DNA from: an uncultured Anaeromusa sp.
GTDB taxonomy: Bacteria > Bacillota > Negativicutes > Anaeromusales > Anaeromusaceae
Assembly (NCBI RefSeq): GCF_963676855.1
Contig: NZ_OY781460.1
Coordinates: 868,001-932,000 of the forward strand
Length of the DNA: 64,000 bases
Direction: 5' to 3'
The translations under genes and the position numbers were made by a program. How positions within the stretch are numbered: position 1 is the first letter of the stretch; each line of letters opens with the position of its first letter. This document shows positions 26,908 to 34,890 of the stretch, one piece after another. A model generated the notes under the pieces. That model was not told the DNA's origin, made no database searches, and was given only the letters and a program-made list of their open reading frames with translations.

Positions 26908-28311
26908 ATGGAAGTCTTAGGGATAATTTTAAGCCTGTTTTTACTGATGTTCTTTGCATATCGTGGGTTCTCCGTCATATTGTTTGCACCTGTTTTTGCT
27001 TTGCTGGCAGCGTCATTGCAAGGATTTTCCGTGATGCCGGCATATACAGAATTATTTATGGCCAAGGCGGTTACCTACATTAAATCGTTTTTCCCTGTGT
27101 TCATGCTAGGGGCAGTATTTGGCAAGGTCATGGAAGATACAGGGCTGGCTAAGTCCATTGCTAGAGCTATCATTCAAGGGCTGGGCAAGGAAAGAGCGAT
27201 TTTGTCCGTCGTTTTGGCTTGCGCCGTACTCACGTATGGCGGCGTTAGTCTTTTTGTAGTGGTTTTTGCGGTATATCCTTTTGCAGTGGCTTTGTATAAA
27301 GAAGCAGATATACCTAAGCGTCTGCTTCCCGGAACCATAGCCTTGGGAGCGTTCACTTTTACTATGGATTGCGCTCCAGGGACACCGCAGATTCAAAATT
27401 TGATTCCGACTAGTTTTTTTGGGACCAACATTTATGCAGCGCCCATCAGCGGCATGATTGGAGGCATCCTGATTTTTATGCTGGGCATGATGTGGCTGAC
27501 ACATCGACAAAAAAAAGCGCAGTCCAATGGCGAAGGGTATGGAGTACATACGCTGAATGAACCGCCGGAGTTGGATGAATCGGCGTTGAAGCTTCCAGAT
27601 TGGAAAATTTCTTTCTTGCCTCTTTTGACCGTGTTGGTGGTCAACTTTGTTCTAAACAGCGTTTTTACTTGGGATCCAGAATTGCTGAAACCATTCCAAG
27701 CCATGAAGCTGCCTTTGACAGCAGCTGCTGTCAAAAATGTAGTAGGAATTTGGTCTTTGATTGTGGCGTTGATTTGCGGCATTCTAGTTGCTATCGCCTT
27801 CGGGTTGAAACGCATGCCTGAGGGAGGCCTGAAAAAAGCTTTGAATGCGGGAACTATCGGTTCTCTCTTGGCGATCATGAACACCGCGTCTGAAGTCGGG
27901 TATGGCAATGTTATTGCTTCCTTACCGGGGTTTAAAGACATTGCTCATGCGCTGCTGAGCATTCATATCGGCGGATCGCCGCTGGTATCGGAGGCGGTAA
28001 CAGTCAATGTACTGGCGGGAATTACCGGCTCAGCTTCCGGCGGCATGTCCATTGCTTTGGATTTGATGTCGAAAGAATGGTTGGCTTGGGCCGCCAATAT
28101 CGGCATGTCTCCTGAGATTTTGCACCGTGTTGCTTCTATGGCTTCCGGCGGGATGGACACATTGCCTCATAACGGAGCGGTTATTACGTTGCTGGCTGTT
28201 TGCGGTTTGACACATAAACAGTCTTATGGCGATATTTTTGCGATGACAGTCATTAAGACTCTCATGGTGTTTGTCATCATTATATTTCATTCGATGACAG
28301 GACTGCTTTAG
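26908..28311 (+). CDS. GntP-family permease (candidate hydroxybutyrate/short-chain acid carrier)
   Basis: This 467-residue membrane protein has about 12 hydrophobic segments and the GntP-type organisation (FMLGAVFGKVMEDTGLAKSI near residue 70, MDTLPHNGAVITLL near residue 420). GntP relatives next to 3-hydroxyacid genes carry hydroxybutyrate. Its place between acyl-CoA dehydrogenase and CoA-transferase suggests import of the operon's acid substrate; this is inference. ATG 26908 follows AAAAGGAGA; the GTG at 26887 lacks a ribosome site. A GC-rich hairpin lies in the 89-base gap upstream. Confidence 0.85.
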   Translation: MEVLGIILSLFLLMFFAYRGFSVILFAPVFALLAASLQGFSVMPAYTELFMAKAVTYIKSFFPVFMLGAVFGKVMEDTGLAKSIARAIIQGLGKERAILSVVLACAVLTYGGVSLFVVVFAVYPFAVALYKEADIPKRLLPGTIALGAFTFTMDCAPGTPQIQNLIPTSFFGTNIYAAPISGMIGGILIFMLGMMWLTHRQKKAQSNGEGYGVHTLNEPPELDESALKLPDWKISFLPLLTVLVVNFVLNSVFTWDPELLKPFQAMKLPLTAAAVKNVVGIWSLIVALICGILVAIAFGLKRMPEGGLKKALNAGTIGSLLAIMNTASEVGYGNVIASLPGFKDIAHALLSIHIGGSPLVSEAVTVNVLAGITGSASGGMSIALDLMSKEWLAWAANIGMSPEILHRVASMASGGMDTLPHNGAVITLLAVCGLTHKQSYGDIFAMTVIKTLMVFVIIIFHSMTGLL

Positions 28312-28364
28312 CGGAGATGCGCTCAAACGCAGTGCCTAATTCAAAGAGAAGGGAACTGTAGACC

Positions 28365-29918
28365 ATGAAAATTATTAGCAAAGAAGAAGCGATCAAGTTG
28401 ATCAAAGACGGCGCTCATATCGGCATGACTGGTTTTGTAGGGAACGAACATGCGGAGACGTTGAGCTCGGCTTGCGAGGAAAGCTTCTTGGCGACTGGAC
28501 ATCCTTGCGATCTGACGTTGCAATTCAGTGCTGGTATTGGCGACAGCAAAGCGAGAGGCGCCAATCATTTTGGCAATCCAGGCATGCTTAAACGGGTCAT
28601 TGCCGGGCATTACGCATTGGCTCCCCGCATCGGTAAATTGATTATTGATAACTTGACAGAAGCGTATAATTTGCCGCAGGGTACGGTCGCTCATATGTAC
28701 CGTGCAGCGGCCGGAAGTAAGCCGGGGGTGCTGAGCAAAGTCGGTTTGCGAACTTTTGTGGACCCGCGGCTGGAGGGCGGAAAGCTGAATTCTCGTACTA
28801 CAGAAGACATTGTTAAGGTTATGGAAATTGACGGGGAAGAATACTTGTTTTATAAGGCGTTTCCTCTGGATGTGGCCTTGATTCGCGCCAGCACCTCCGA
28901 TGAAAAAGGCAATCTAACGATGGAACGGGAAGCCGTGTATTGTGAAGCGATGGCGATTGCTGGCGCTGCTAAGGCGAAAGGCGGAATCGTTATTGCGGAA
29001 GTAGAGCGTATTGCTGCGAACGGGACCATGGATCCCAGAAATGTGAAGGTGCCGGGGCTTCTCGTGGATTATGTAGTGGTAGGAGACAAGGACAAGTTTA
29101 ACCAGACGTTTGGAGAATATTATAATCCTTCCTATACCAGTGAAGTGAAGATTCCTTTAAGCGCGTTGCAGCCAATGGCGTTAGATGAACGCAAGGTAAT
29201 TGCGCGAAGAGCGGCGATGGAATTAACGCCTAATTGCCGTGCCAATTTGGGAATTGGCATGCCTGAGGGGATTGCAGCAGTAGCGGCTGAAGAAGGCATT
29301 GGCGATTCGTTGACGTTGACGGTAGAAGCGGGCGGTTTTGGCGGCGTGCCGGCGGCGGGACTCAGCTTTGGCGCCACAGTCAATGCCGAGGCGATGATTG
29401 ATCATGCGGCGATGTTTGATTTTTATGATGGCGGCAACTTGGATATTACCTGCTTGGGTATTGCCCAAGTGGATAGTGAAGGAAATTTGAACGTCAGTAA
29501 ATTTGGACCGAAAGTGACCGGATGCGGCGGTTTTATCAATATTTCGCAAAATGCTAAAAAAGTTATTTTTTGCGGTACGTTGACGGCGGGCGGTCTGAAA
29601 ACGGCAATTCGTGATGGTCAGTTAATCATTGAACAAGAGGGCAAGGCCAAAAAGTTTATTGAAAAAGTTGAGCAAGTTACTTTCAGCGGAAAATATGCTT
29701 GTTCGATTAATCAACCGGTGCTATATATTACCGAGCGCGCTGTTTTTCAATTGGAACCGCAAGGCTTGGTACTGACTGAAATTGCTCCAGGTGTTGATCT
29801 AGAGCAGGATGTGCTGGCTCAAGTGGATGCAAAAGTCATTGTATCTCCGCAACTAAAGCGGATGGATGAGCGGATTTTCCAGGAAAGCCCGATGAAGCTT
29901 ACTTCCGATGTTTTATAA
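28365..29918 (+). CDS. Acetate/propionate CoA-transferase (Pct/YdiF family)
   Basis: This 517-residue protein fuses the alpha and beta halves of family I CoA-transferases. The C-terminal half holds NLGIGMPEGIA and the LTVEAGGFGG motif whose Glu forms the CoA thioester. Length and motifs match propionate CoA-transferases and E. coli YdiF. It would move CoA from acetyl- or butyryl-CoA onto the incoming acid without spending ATP. The operon order (CoA-transferase near acyl-CoA dehydrogenase, EtfBA, FixCX) copies the E. coli ydi cluster. Confidence 0.9.
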   Translation: MKIISKEEAIKLIKDGAHIGMTGFVGNEHAETLSSACEESFLATGHPCDLTLQFSAGIGDSKARGANHFGNPGMLKRVIAGHYALAPRIGKLIIDNLTEAYNLPQGTVAHMYRAAAGSKPGVLSKVGLRTFVDPRLEGGKLNSRTTEDIVKVMEIDGEEYLFYKAFPLDVALIRASTSDEKGNLTMEREAVYCEAMAIAGAAKAKGGIVIAEVERIAANGTMDPRNVKVPGLLVDYVVVGDKDKFNQTFGEYYNPSYTSEVKIPLSALQPMALDERKVIARRAAMELTPNCRANLGIGMPEGIAAVAAEEGIGDSLTLTVEAGGFGGVPAAGLSFGATVNAEAMIDHAAMFDFYDGGNLDITCLGIAQVDSEGNLNVSKFGPKVTGCGGFINISQNAKKVIFCGTLTAGGLKTAIRDGQLIIEQEGKAKKFIEKVEQVTFSGKYACSINQPVLYITERAVFQLEPQGLVLTEIAPGVDLEQDVLAQVDAKVIVSPQLKRMDERIFQESPMKLTSDVL

Positions 29919-29944
29919 GAAAGTTTGTAAAAGGAGGAAATACT

Positions 29945-30739
29945 ATGTTTGAATACAGTACCTTGCAGGTAACCGAAGAGGATGGGATTGCTCTGATTAC
30001 GATCAATCGACCTAAAGCGTTGAATGCCTTAAACTCGCAAGTGCTGGATGACTTGTCGAAGGTATTTGATGAAGTGGCGGCCAGTGAAAGCATTCAGGCT
30101 GTGGTCTTGACCGGAGCCGGTGAAAAATCCTTTGTAGCCGGAGCCGATATCACGGAAATGAAGGATATGAACGTTTTAGAAGGTAAGATTTTTGCGGAAA
30201 AGGGCCAGCAAACCTTCTTGAAAATCGAGCAATGCCCCAAACCGGTGATTGCGGCCGTGCAAGGCTTTGCTCTTGGCGGTGGTTGTGAGCTGGCGATGGC
30301 TTGCGATGTTCGCATTGCAGGGGAAGCTGCTAAATTTGGCCAACCGGAAGTGGGGTTGGGCATTGTGCCAGGCTTTGGCGGTACCCAGCGTTTGGCTCGT
30401 CTGGTGGGACGCGGTATGGCAAAACTGCTGATTTATACGGCAGATATGATTGACGCTCAGGAAGCGTTGCGGATAGGGCTGGTGCAAAAAGTTTTTGCGC
30501 AAGAAGAACTTTTTGCAGAAGCTAAAAATATTGCCAAACGAATGATGAAGAAGAGCTCTACTGCCGTCACTTTGGCAAAAGACGCTATTCACAGGGGCTT
30601 GGAAATGGATCTGCCTAATGCGATGCAATATGAAGCTTATATTTTCGGCGTATGTTTTGCTAGCGAAGATCAAAAGGAAGGGATGGCGGCTTTTGTAGAA
30701 AAACGCAAACCCGCTTTTAGTGGACGCTTCAGCAACTGA
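29945..30739 (+). CDS. Enoyl-CoA hydratase (crotonase type)
   Basis: This 264-residue crotonase-fold enzyme hydrates crotonyl-CoA to (S)-3-hydroxybutyryl-CoA or the reverse. The oxyanion-hole motifs are GADITEM and FALGGGCELAMACD. The catalytic glutamates lie in this region and in QPEVGLGIVPGFGGTQRL. With the PhaJ-like hydratase in the same operon, both stereoisomers of 3-hydroxybutyryl-CoA could be handled, which would give an epimerase function as well. AAAGGAGGAA precedes the ATG. Confidence 0.92.
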   Translation: MFEYSTLQVTEEDGIALITINRPKALNALNSQVLDDLSKVFDEVAASESIQAVVLTGAGEKSFVAGADITEMKDMNVLEGKIFAEKGQQTFLKIEQCPKPVIAAVQGFALGGGCELAMACDVRIAGEAAKFGQPEVGLGIVPGFGGTQRLARLVGRGMAKLLIYTADMIDAQEALRIGLVQKVFAQEELFAEAKNIAKRMMKKSSTAVTLAKDAIHRGLEMDLPNAMQYEAYIFGVCFASEDQKEGMAAFVEKRKPAFSGRFSN

Positions 30740-30863
30740 CACGGCGCGGAAGCAAGAGGCAGGGGGACACCCTGCCTGGTCTTCCGGCGAGAGAGAAAAT
30801 GTTGTTGCAGTAAGTGCGGGCGGCACGCAAGGGCGTTCTGATTATGAAAAAAGGAGAGTTGTT

Positions 30864-31643
30864 ATGGCTACTATTATTGCCTGCTACAAATGGGTGTTGG
30901 ATGAGCAAGATATTAAAATTAATCCGACCAATTTATCTTTGGATACCAGCCGGGCTAAATACAAAATCAGTGAATATGATCGCAATGCCATCGAAGAAGC
31001 GGTTCGGCAGGCGGAGGGCTGTGGCGCGTCGGTTGCTTGCCTTACCTTTGGGACTAGCGCGGCGAAACAATCGTTGAAAGATGCTCTGTCGAGAGGGCCG
31101 GAACAGGCTTATTGGGTGAATGACGCTGCGGCAGACGGTGCGGATGGATTTGTTTCTTCGCAAGTATTAGCAGCGGCTTTGCGCAAGATGGGCGCTTATG
31201 ATGTAATCCTTTGTGGGGAAGGTTCGGCCGACACATATGGACAGCAAGTGGGACCACGCTTGGCAACAATACTGGGGATTCCGGTAATCACCTTTGTATC
31301 GGAAATGAAGATTGAAGGGAATCAAGTAGTTGCCACGCGGAAAATCGGTGATTGCACCGAGGTGGTTACCGCTTCGTTTCCCGTTGTGCTTACAGTATTG
31401 CCTGAAATCAACAAACCGCGCATTCCTAGCTTGAAACAGGTTCTTGGGGCTGCGAAAAAACCGGTTACCGAGTGGAAAACGGCGGATTTGGATCTGGATG
31501 CAGCGGCGCTGGCGCCCAAGTACAAAGTAAAAGCGGTACAAGGTTTTGTAATGAGCCGTAAAAATGTACTGTATAAGGAAGGGACGCCTGCTGAAAAAGT
31601 GGCAGCCCTTGTTGCCGGTCTAACAAAAGAAGGCGTACTGTAA
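30864..31643 (+). CDS. etfB: Electron transfer flavoprotein beta subunit
   Basis: This 259-residue protein is an EtfB/FixA-type subunit, close in layout to E. coli YdiQ. It contains the conserved stretch DVILCGEGSADTYGQQVGP and the C-terminal PEINKPRIPSLKQVLGA signature. It forms a heterodimer with EtfA that takes electrons from the acyl-CoA dehydrogenase. ATG 30864 follows AAAGGAGAG. The frame is open back to 30720 but that extension overlaps the hydratase gene and lacks a good start. Confidence 0.92.
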   Translation: MATIIACYKWVLDEQDIKINPTNLSLDTSRAKYKISEYDRNAIEEAVRQAEGCGASVACLTFGTSAAKQSLKDALSRGPEQAYWVNDAAADGADGFVSSQVLAAALRKMGAYDVILCGEGSADTYGQQVGPRLATILGIPVITFVSEMKIEGNQVVATRKIGDCTEVVTASFPVVLTVLPEINKPRIPSLKQVLGAAKKPVTEWKTADLDLDAAALAPKYKVKAVQGFVMSRKNVLYKEGTPAEKVAALVAGLTKEGVL

Positions 31644-31660
31644 GTAGAGGAGGGGACAGG

Positions 31661-32590
31661 ATGGCTGGAATTTGGGTTTATTCAGAAGATGCCAATGTGA
31701 CAAAGCAATTGTTGACAGCAGGTAAATTATTAACAGAACCGCTGCAACAGACGCTGTGTGCGCTGACTTTGGAAGAAAGCGCTGCGGCAGAACTTGTAGC
31801 CTGTGGTGCTGATAAAGTTATTGTTTTAAAAGGAGAAGGGCTTTGGCCGGAAAGTTATGCAGCGGCCGTGGCCAAGGTAACGGAGAGGGAAGAACCTGTT
31901 GCGTTGCTGATTGGCGGTACCATGCGAGGTAAGGATTTGGCGGCCAAGGTGGCGGCGCACCTTCAAAGCGGCTTAGTAACAGATGCCCAGGTATTACGAG
32001 TAGAAAACGGAGCTATTGAAACAGAACGTATGATGTATGGAGGGCTGGCGGTTTGCACGGAAACGTTGTCGGGGTTGGCTTTAGTTACGATTCCGCCTCG
32101 TAAATTTGAAGTTCCGCCCAAAGAAGAATCAAGGGCAGGGGAGATTGTCGTTGAAACGGTAAGCACTGAGGACGCTATGATTATTGGCAATGTCTGTCCG
32201 ATTATCAGGCAGGGAGCCGATATCAGTATGGCGGAGAAACTGGTTTGTGTAGGGCGCGGTTTGGGTAAAGAAGAAGACATGGCCCTCGTACGAGATCTGG
32301 CAGCAGCTTTGGGAGCGGAAATCGGCTGCACGCGGAGCGTGGCGGAAGATTATCACTGGTTGCCTAGTGAAACGTATATTGGCCTGTCTGGACAAAAAGT
32401 GAAACCGAAATTGTATTTATCGGTAGGCGTTTCTGGCCAGGTTCAGCATGTGGCTGGGATTCGGGACTCCAAGGTGATTGTGGCGGTAGACGCAAATGAA
32501 AATGCCCCCATTTTTGCCGCGGCAGATTATGGAATTGTCGGTGACTTGTATCAAATTGTTCCTTTATTAACGAAGGCGCTGCACTCGTAA
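31661..32590 (+). CDS. etfA: Electron transfer flavoprotein alpha subunit
   Basis: This 309-residue protein has the EtfA C-terminal FAD domain: LYLSVGVSGQVQHVAGI and VDANENAPIFAAADYGIVGD. It pairs with EtfB just upstream (17-base gap). Electrons probably pass on to the FixC-type flavoprotein and FixX ferredoxin encoded next, toward quinone or ferredoxin. Whether this Etf bifurcates electrons cannot be decided by eye. Confidence 0.92.
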   Translation: MAGIWVYSEDANVTKQLLTAGKLLTEPLQQTLCALTLEESAAAELVACGADKVIVLKGEGLWPESYAAAVAKVTEREEPVALLIGGTMRGKDLAAKVAAHLQSGLVTDAQVLRVENGAIETERMMYGGLAVCTETLSGLALVTIPPRKFEVPPKEESRAGEIVVETVSTEDAMIIGNVCPIIRQGADISMAEKLVCVGRGLGKEEDMALVRDLAAALGAEIGCTRSVAEDYHWLPSETYIGLSGQKVKPKLYLSVGVSGQVQHVAGIRDSKVIVAVDANENAPIFAAADYGIVGDLYQIVPLLTKALHS

Positions 32591-32651
32591 GAACGGGCTG
32601 TCGAACAGCGGCCATGTCAGAAGCGATAGGATGCAAAGGTGGGTGAGGGCA

Positions 32652-33935
32652 ATGAGTGAAGAAGAAAAATTTGATGCGATTATAGTGGGAGCCGGGCCAG
32701 CTGGTTCTGCATGCGCTTATTTACTGGCCAAGGCGGGAAAAAACGTACTGGTCATTGAACGCGGCGCCAGTCCGGGGAGCAAGAATGTGACAGGCGGTCG
32801 CTTGTATACGTATGCGTTGGAATTATTGGAAGAGGGGTTGCACGAACAAGCGCCCTTGGAACGCAAAGTGGTGCGAGAGCAGATTATGATGGTAGGGGAT
32901 TCTAGTGCCGTCACCGTAGATTATGTAGATTACGGCTTTAAGGAGGAACTGCCTCAATCCTATACGGTTCTGCGGGCTCCTTTTGATGAGTGGTTGGCTG
33001 CCAAAGCGGAAGAACAGGGGGCTATGGTCGCTTCTGGCATTCGAGTGGACGATCTATTAATTGAAGACGGTAAAGTAGTGGGAGTACTGGCCGGGGAAGA
33101 CGCAATGTATGCGGATGTGGTAATTGCCGCTGATGGCATTAATTCTTTCTTGGCGCAAAAAGCAGGTTTGCGTTCGGAGCTTACGCCTCATGAGGTGGGC
33201 GTAGGGATTAAAGAGATCATTGAACTGCCGGCTTCGGTATTGCAGGATCGTTTCAATTTGGCAGAAGATGAAGGTGCGGCGCGCGTGGTTCTTGGTTGTA
33301 CCGGCGGTATTTCCGGCGGCGGTTTTCTTTACACCAATAAAGACAGCGTTTCTTTGGGCATCGTGGTAAGCCCGGCGGCAGCGGCGCAGCAAAGCCGTTC
33401 TGTGCATGATGTGTTCCAGGAATTCAAGATGCATCCGGCGATTTATTCTCTGATTGGCGATGGAACTTCTTTGGAGTATAGCGCTCATTTGGTGCCGGAA
33501 AGCGGTTGGAACGGAGTGCCGAAAACACTCTCTCGCGAGGGATTTTTGACGGTGGGAGATGCAGCTGGCTTTTGCATCAACACGGGCACGATTTTAAGGG
33601 GAATTGATTTGGCCATTGTCAGTGGAATTGCTGCTGCAAAAGCTGTTTTAAAAGAGCAGAATGCCAAGATTGTAGGGGCTGCGTATCTGCAAGAGCTGGA
33701 GCAGCTACAACTTATTTCTACAATGAAACTTTTTGAAGGCTGGCCAGAAATTGTATCGATTCCGCGAATGGCCAAGGAGTACCCGGCCTTGGTGAACGAA
33801 ATGATGAAGTTTATGTTTACGGTAGATGGCAAGGTACCGGAAAAAATGCCGAAAGCCATGCGGAATATTGTAAAACGACATGTATCTCTTGGACAATTGC
33901 TGGCTGATGGCTGGAAGGGAGTTCGATCCATATGA
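32652..33935 (+). CDS. fixC: FixC-family FAD-dependent oxidoreductase (Etf:quinone oxidoreductase-like)
   Basis: This 427-residue flavoprotein begins with a dinucleotide-binding motif, DAIIVGAGPAGSACAYLLAK, and contains the GDAAGFC FAD motif near residue 305. It is the FixC/YdiS type that, with FixX, acts like the two halves of ETF-quinone oxidoreductase. ATG 32652 has GGTGAGGG upstream; the alternative at 32631 does not. Its stop overlaps the fixX ATG by four bases (ATGA). Confidence 0.92.
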   Translation: MSEEEKFDAIIVGAGPAGSACAYLLAKAGKNVLVIERGASPGSKNVTGGRLYTYALELLEEGLHEQAPLERKVVREQIMMVGDSSAVTVDYVDYGFKEELPQSYTVLRAPFDEWLAAKAEEQGAMVASGIRVDDLLIEDGKVVGVLAGEDAMYADVVIAADGINSFLAQKAGLRSELTPHEVGVGIKEIIELPASVLQDRFNLAEDEGAARVVLGCTGGISGGGFLYTNKDSVSLGIVVSPAAAAQQSRSVHDVFQEFKMHPAIYSLIGDGTSLEYSAHLVPESGWNGVPKTLSREGFLTVGDAAGFCINTGTILRGIDLAIVSGIAAAKAVLKEQNAKIVGAAYLQELEQLQLISTMKLFEGWPEIVSIPRMAKEYPALVNEMMKFMFTVDGKVPEKMPKAMRNIVKRHVSLGQLLADGWKGVRSI

Positions 33936-34222
33936 CCATTAAAAAGCAAGGTCCAGAAGAATTGTTGGGATTAAACAAGTTTGAAGTTGATGAAGAAGAA
34001 GCGCATATTGTGCTTGATAAGACGATTTGCGCTTCTTGCGGTCATAAAGCCTGTCTAGTGGTATGTCCAGCAGTGCTGTATACGGAAAAAGAAGGCGAAA
34101 TCAATTTTGATTATGCAGGTTGTTTGGAGTGCGGTACCTGCCGGGTCCTGTGCGCGCAAAAAGGAATTATAAAATGGAAATACCCGCGAGGCAGCTTTGG
34201 TATTGCTTTTCGGTATGGTTGA
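33932..34222 (+). CDS. fixX: FixX-type ferredoxin-like protein
   Basis: This 96-residue protein carries the cysteine sets CASCGHKACLVVCP and CLECGTCRVLC, which would hold one 4Fe-4S cluster as in FixX/YdiT and the C-terminus of ETF-quinone oxidoreductase. It works with FixC to deliver electrons from Etf to an acceptor. It is translationally coupled to fixC. Confidence 0.92.
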   Translation: MTIKKQGPEELLGLNKFEVDEEEAHIVLDKTICASCGHKACLVVCPAVLYTEKEGEINFDYAGCLECGTCRVLCAQKGIIKWKYPRGSFGIAFRYG

Positions 34223-34232
34223 GGTGAGGTCC

Positions 34233-34469
34233 GTGAATCGCTTAAATACGCGTAGCCTATATTCATTATTTGATCAAGTGGCTTCGCCTCTTCGTCTAGC
34301 CGGCCTTGCAGTTGCGCTGATCATAGCGGGTAATTTTTTGGACTGGATGGATGCGGTTTATCAAACGCAGCTGCATGTGTTAAAACCGATACTTGCAGGG
34401 GCGGTGACGATTTTATTTTGCCTGTACTTGTATCGAGTGTTTGTTTTTGACAAAGAAGCCAATAACTGA
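34233..34469 (+). CDS. Small two-helix membrane protein of the fix/etf operon, unrecognised
   Basis: This 78-residue protein starts at GTG 34233 behind GAGGTGAGG, 10 bases after fixX. It has two hydrophobic segments (about residues 20-36 and 47-65), a basic N-terminus and a charged tail. I do not recognise a family. Its place directly after fixCX and before the terminator suggests a membrane anchor or assembly partner for the FixCX complex, but that is only inferred from position. Confidence 0.6.
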   Translation: MNRLNTRSLYSLFDQVASPLRLAGLAVALIIAGNFLDWMDAVYQTQLHVLKPILAGAVTILFCLYLYRVFVFDKEANN

Positions 34470-34489
34470 TGAATGACGTTAAAACAAAG

Positions 34490-34528
34490 GGGCTGTGCCG
34501 AAAATAAGTTTCAACACAGCCCTTTTTT
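34490..34528 (+). terminator. Terminator of the acyl-CoA/fix operon
   Basis: GGGCTGTG (34490-34497) pairs with CACAGCCC (34515-34522) and is followed by six T. It lies 20 bases after the last gene of the operon and directly before the group II intron remnant. Confidence 0.88.
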
Positions 34529-34530
34529 GG

Positions 34531-34886
34531 GTTTGCCCGACATGGGCAGTAACTTGGCGGTGACAGTCCGCCATGGTCTTGGTAGTGGGAACCATTAGCT
34601 AAATAGAAAGCCGTCTGCCAGATACGAAAACCTAAAACGCCTTGGCGTAGACAAGTCGAAAGCAAGGAAATGGGCAAAATCCCGACGAGGTTATTGGCGA
34701 GTTGATGGAAGTTGGATTCTGAACAGGTCAATAACAAACGAATACCTCGTATCGATTGGCTATGATGACATAGCCGAACGATACGAGGTACTGTACTCAA
34801 GTTATTGAACCGCCGTTTACCGAACGGTACGTACGGTGGTGTGAGAGGTCGGCTGCTCAATTAATGGGCAGCTTCCTGCTCGATTT
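34531..34886 (+). mobile_element. ORF-less group II intron remnant
   Basis: The 5' end GTTTGCCCGACATGGGC and the following GGCGGTGACAGTCC match the start of bacterial group II introns. Near the 3' end, ACCGCCGT..ACCGAACGGT..ACGGTGGT forms a typical domain V (about 34809-34842). GGTCGGCTGCTC..GGGCAGC and the ending CCTGCTCGATT match domain VI. The element is only about 355 bases, so domain IV and the reverse-transcriptase/maturase gene are gone. It lies just after a terminator, a known insertion habit of some group II introns, and abuts the gyrA stop. Confidence 0.85.
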
Positions 34887-34890
34887 GCTT

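Noticed and set aside
32631..32651. Upstream ATG for fixC
   Set aside because: It lacks a ribosome site, while ATG 32652 follows GGTGAGGG and gives the normal FixC N-terminus.
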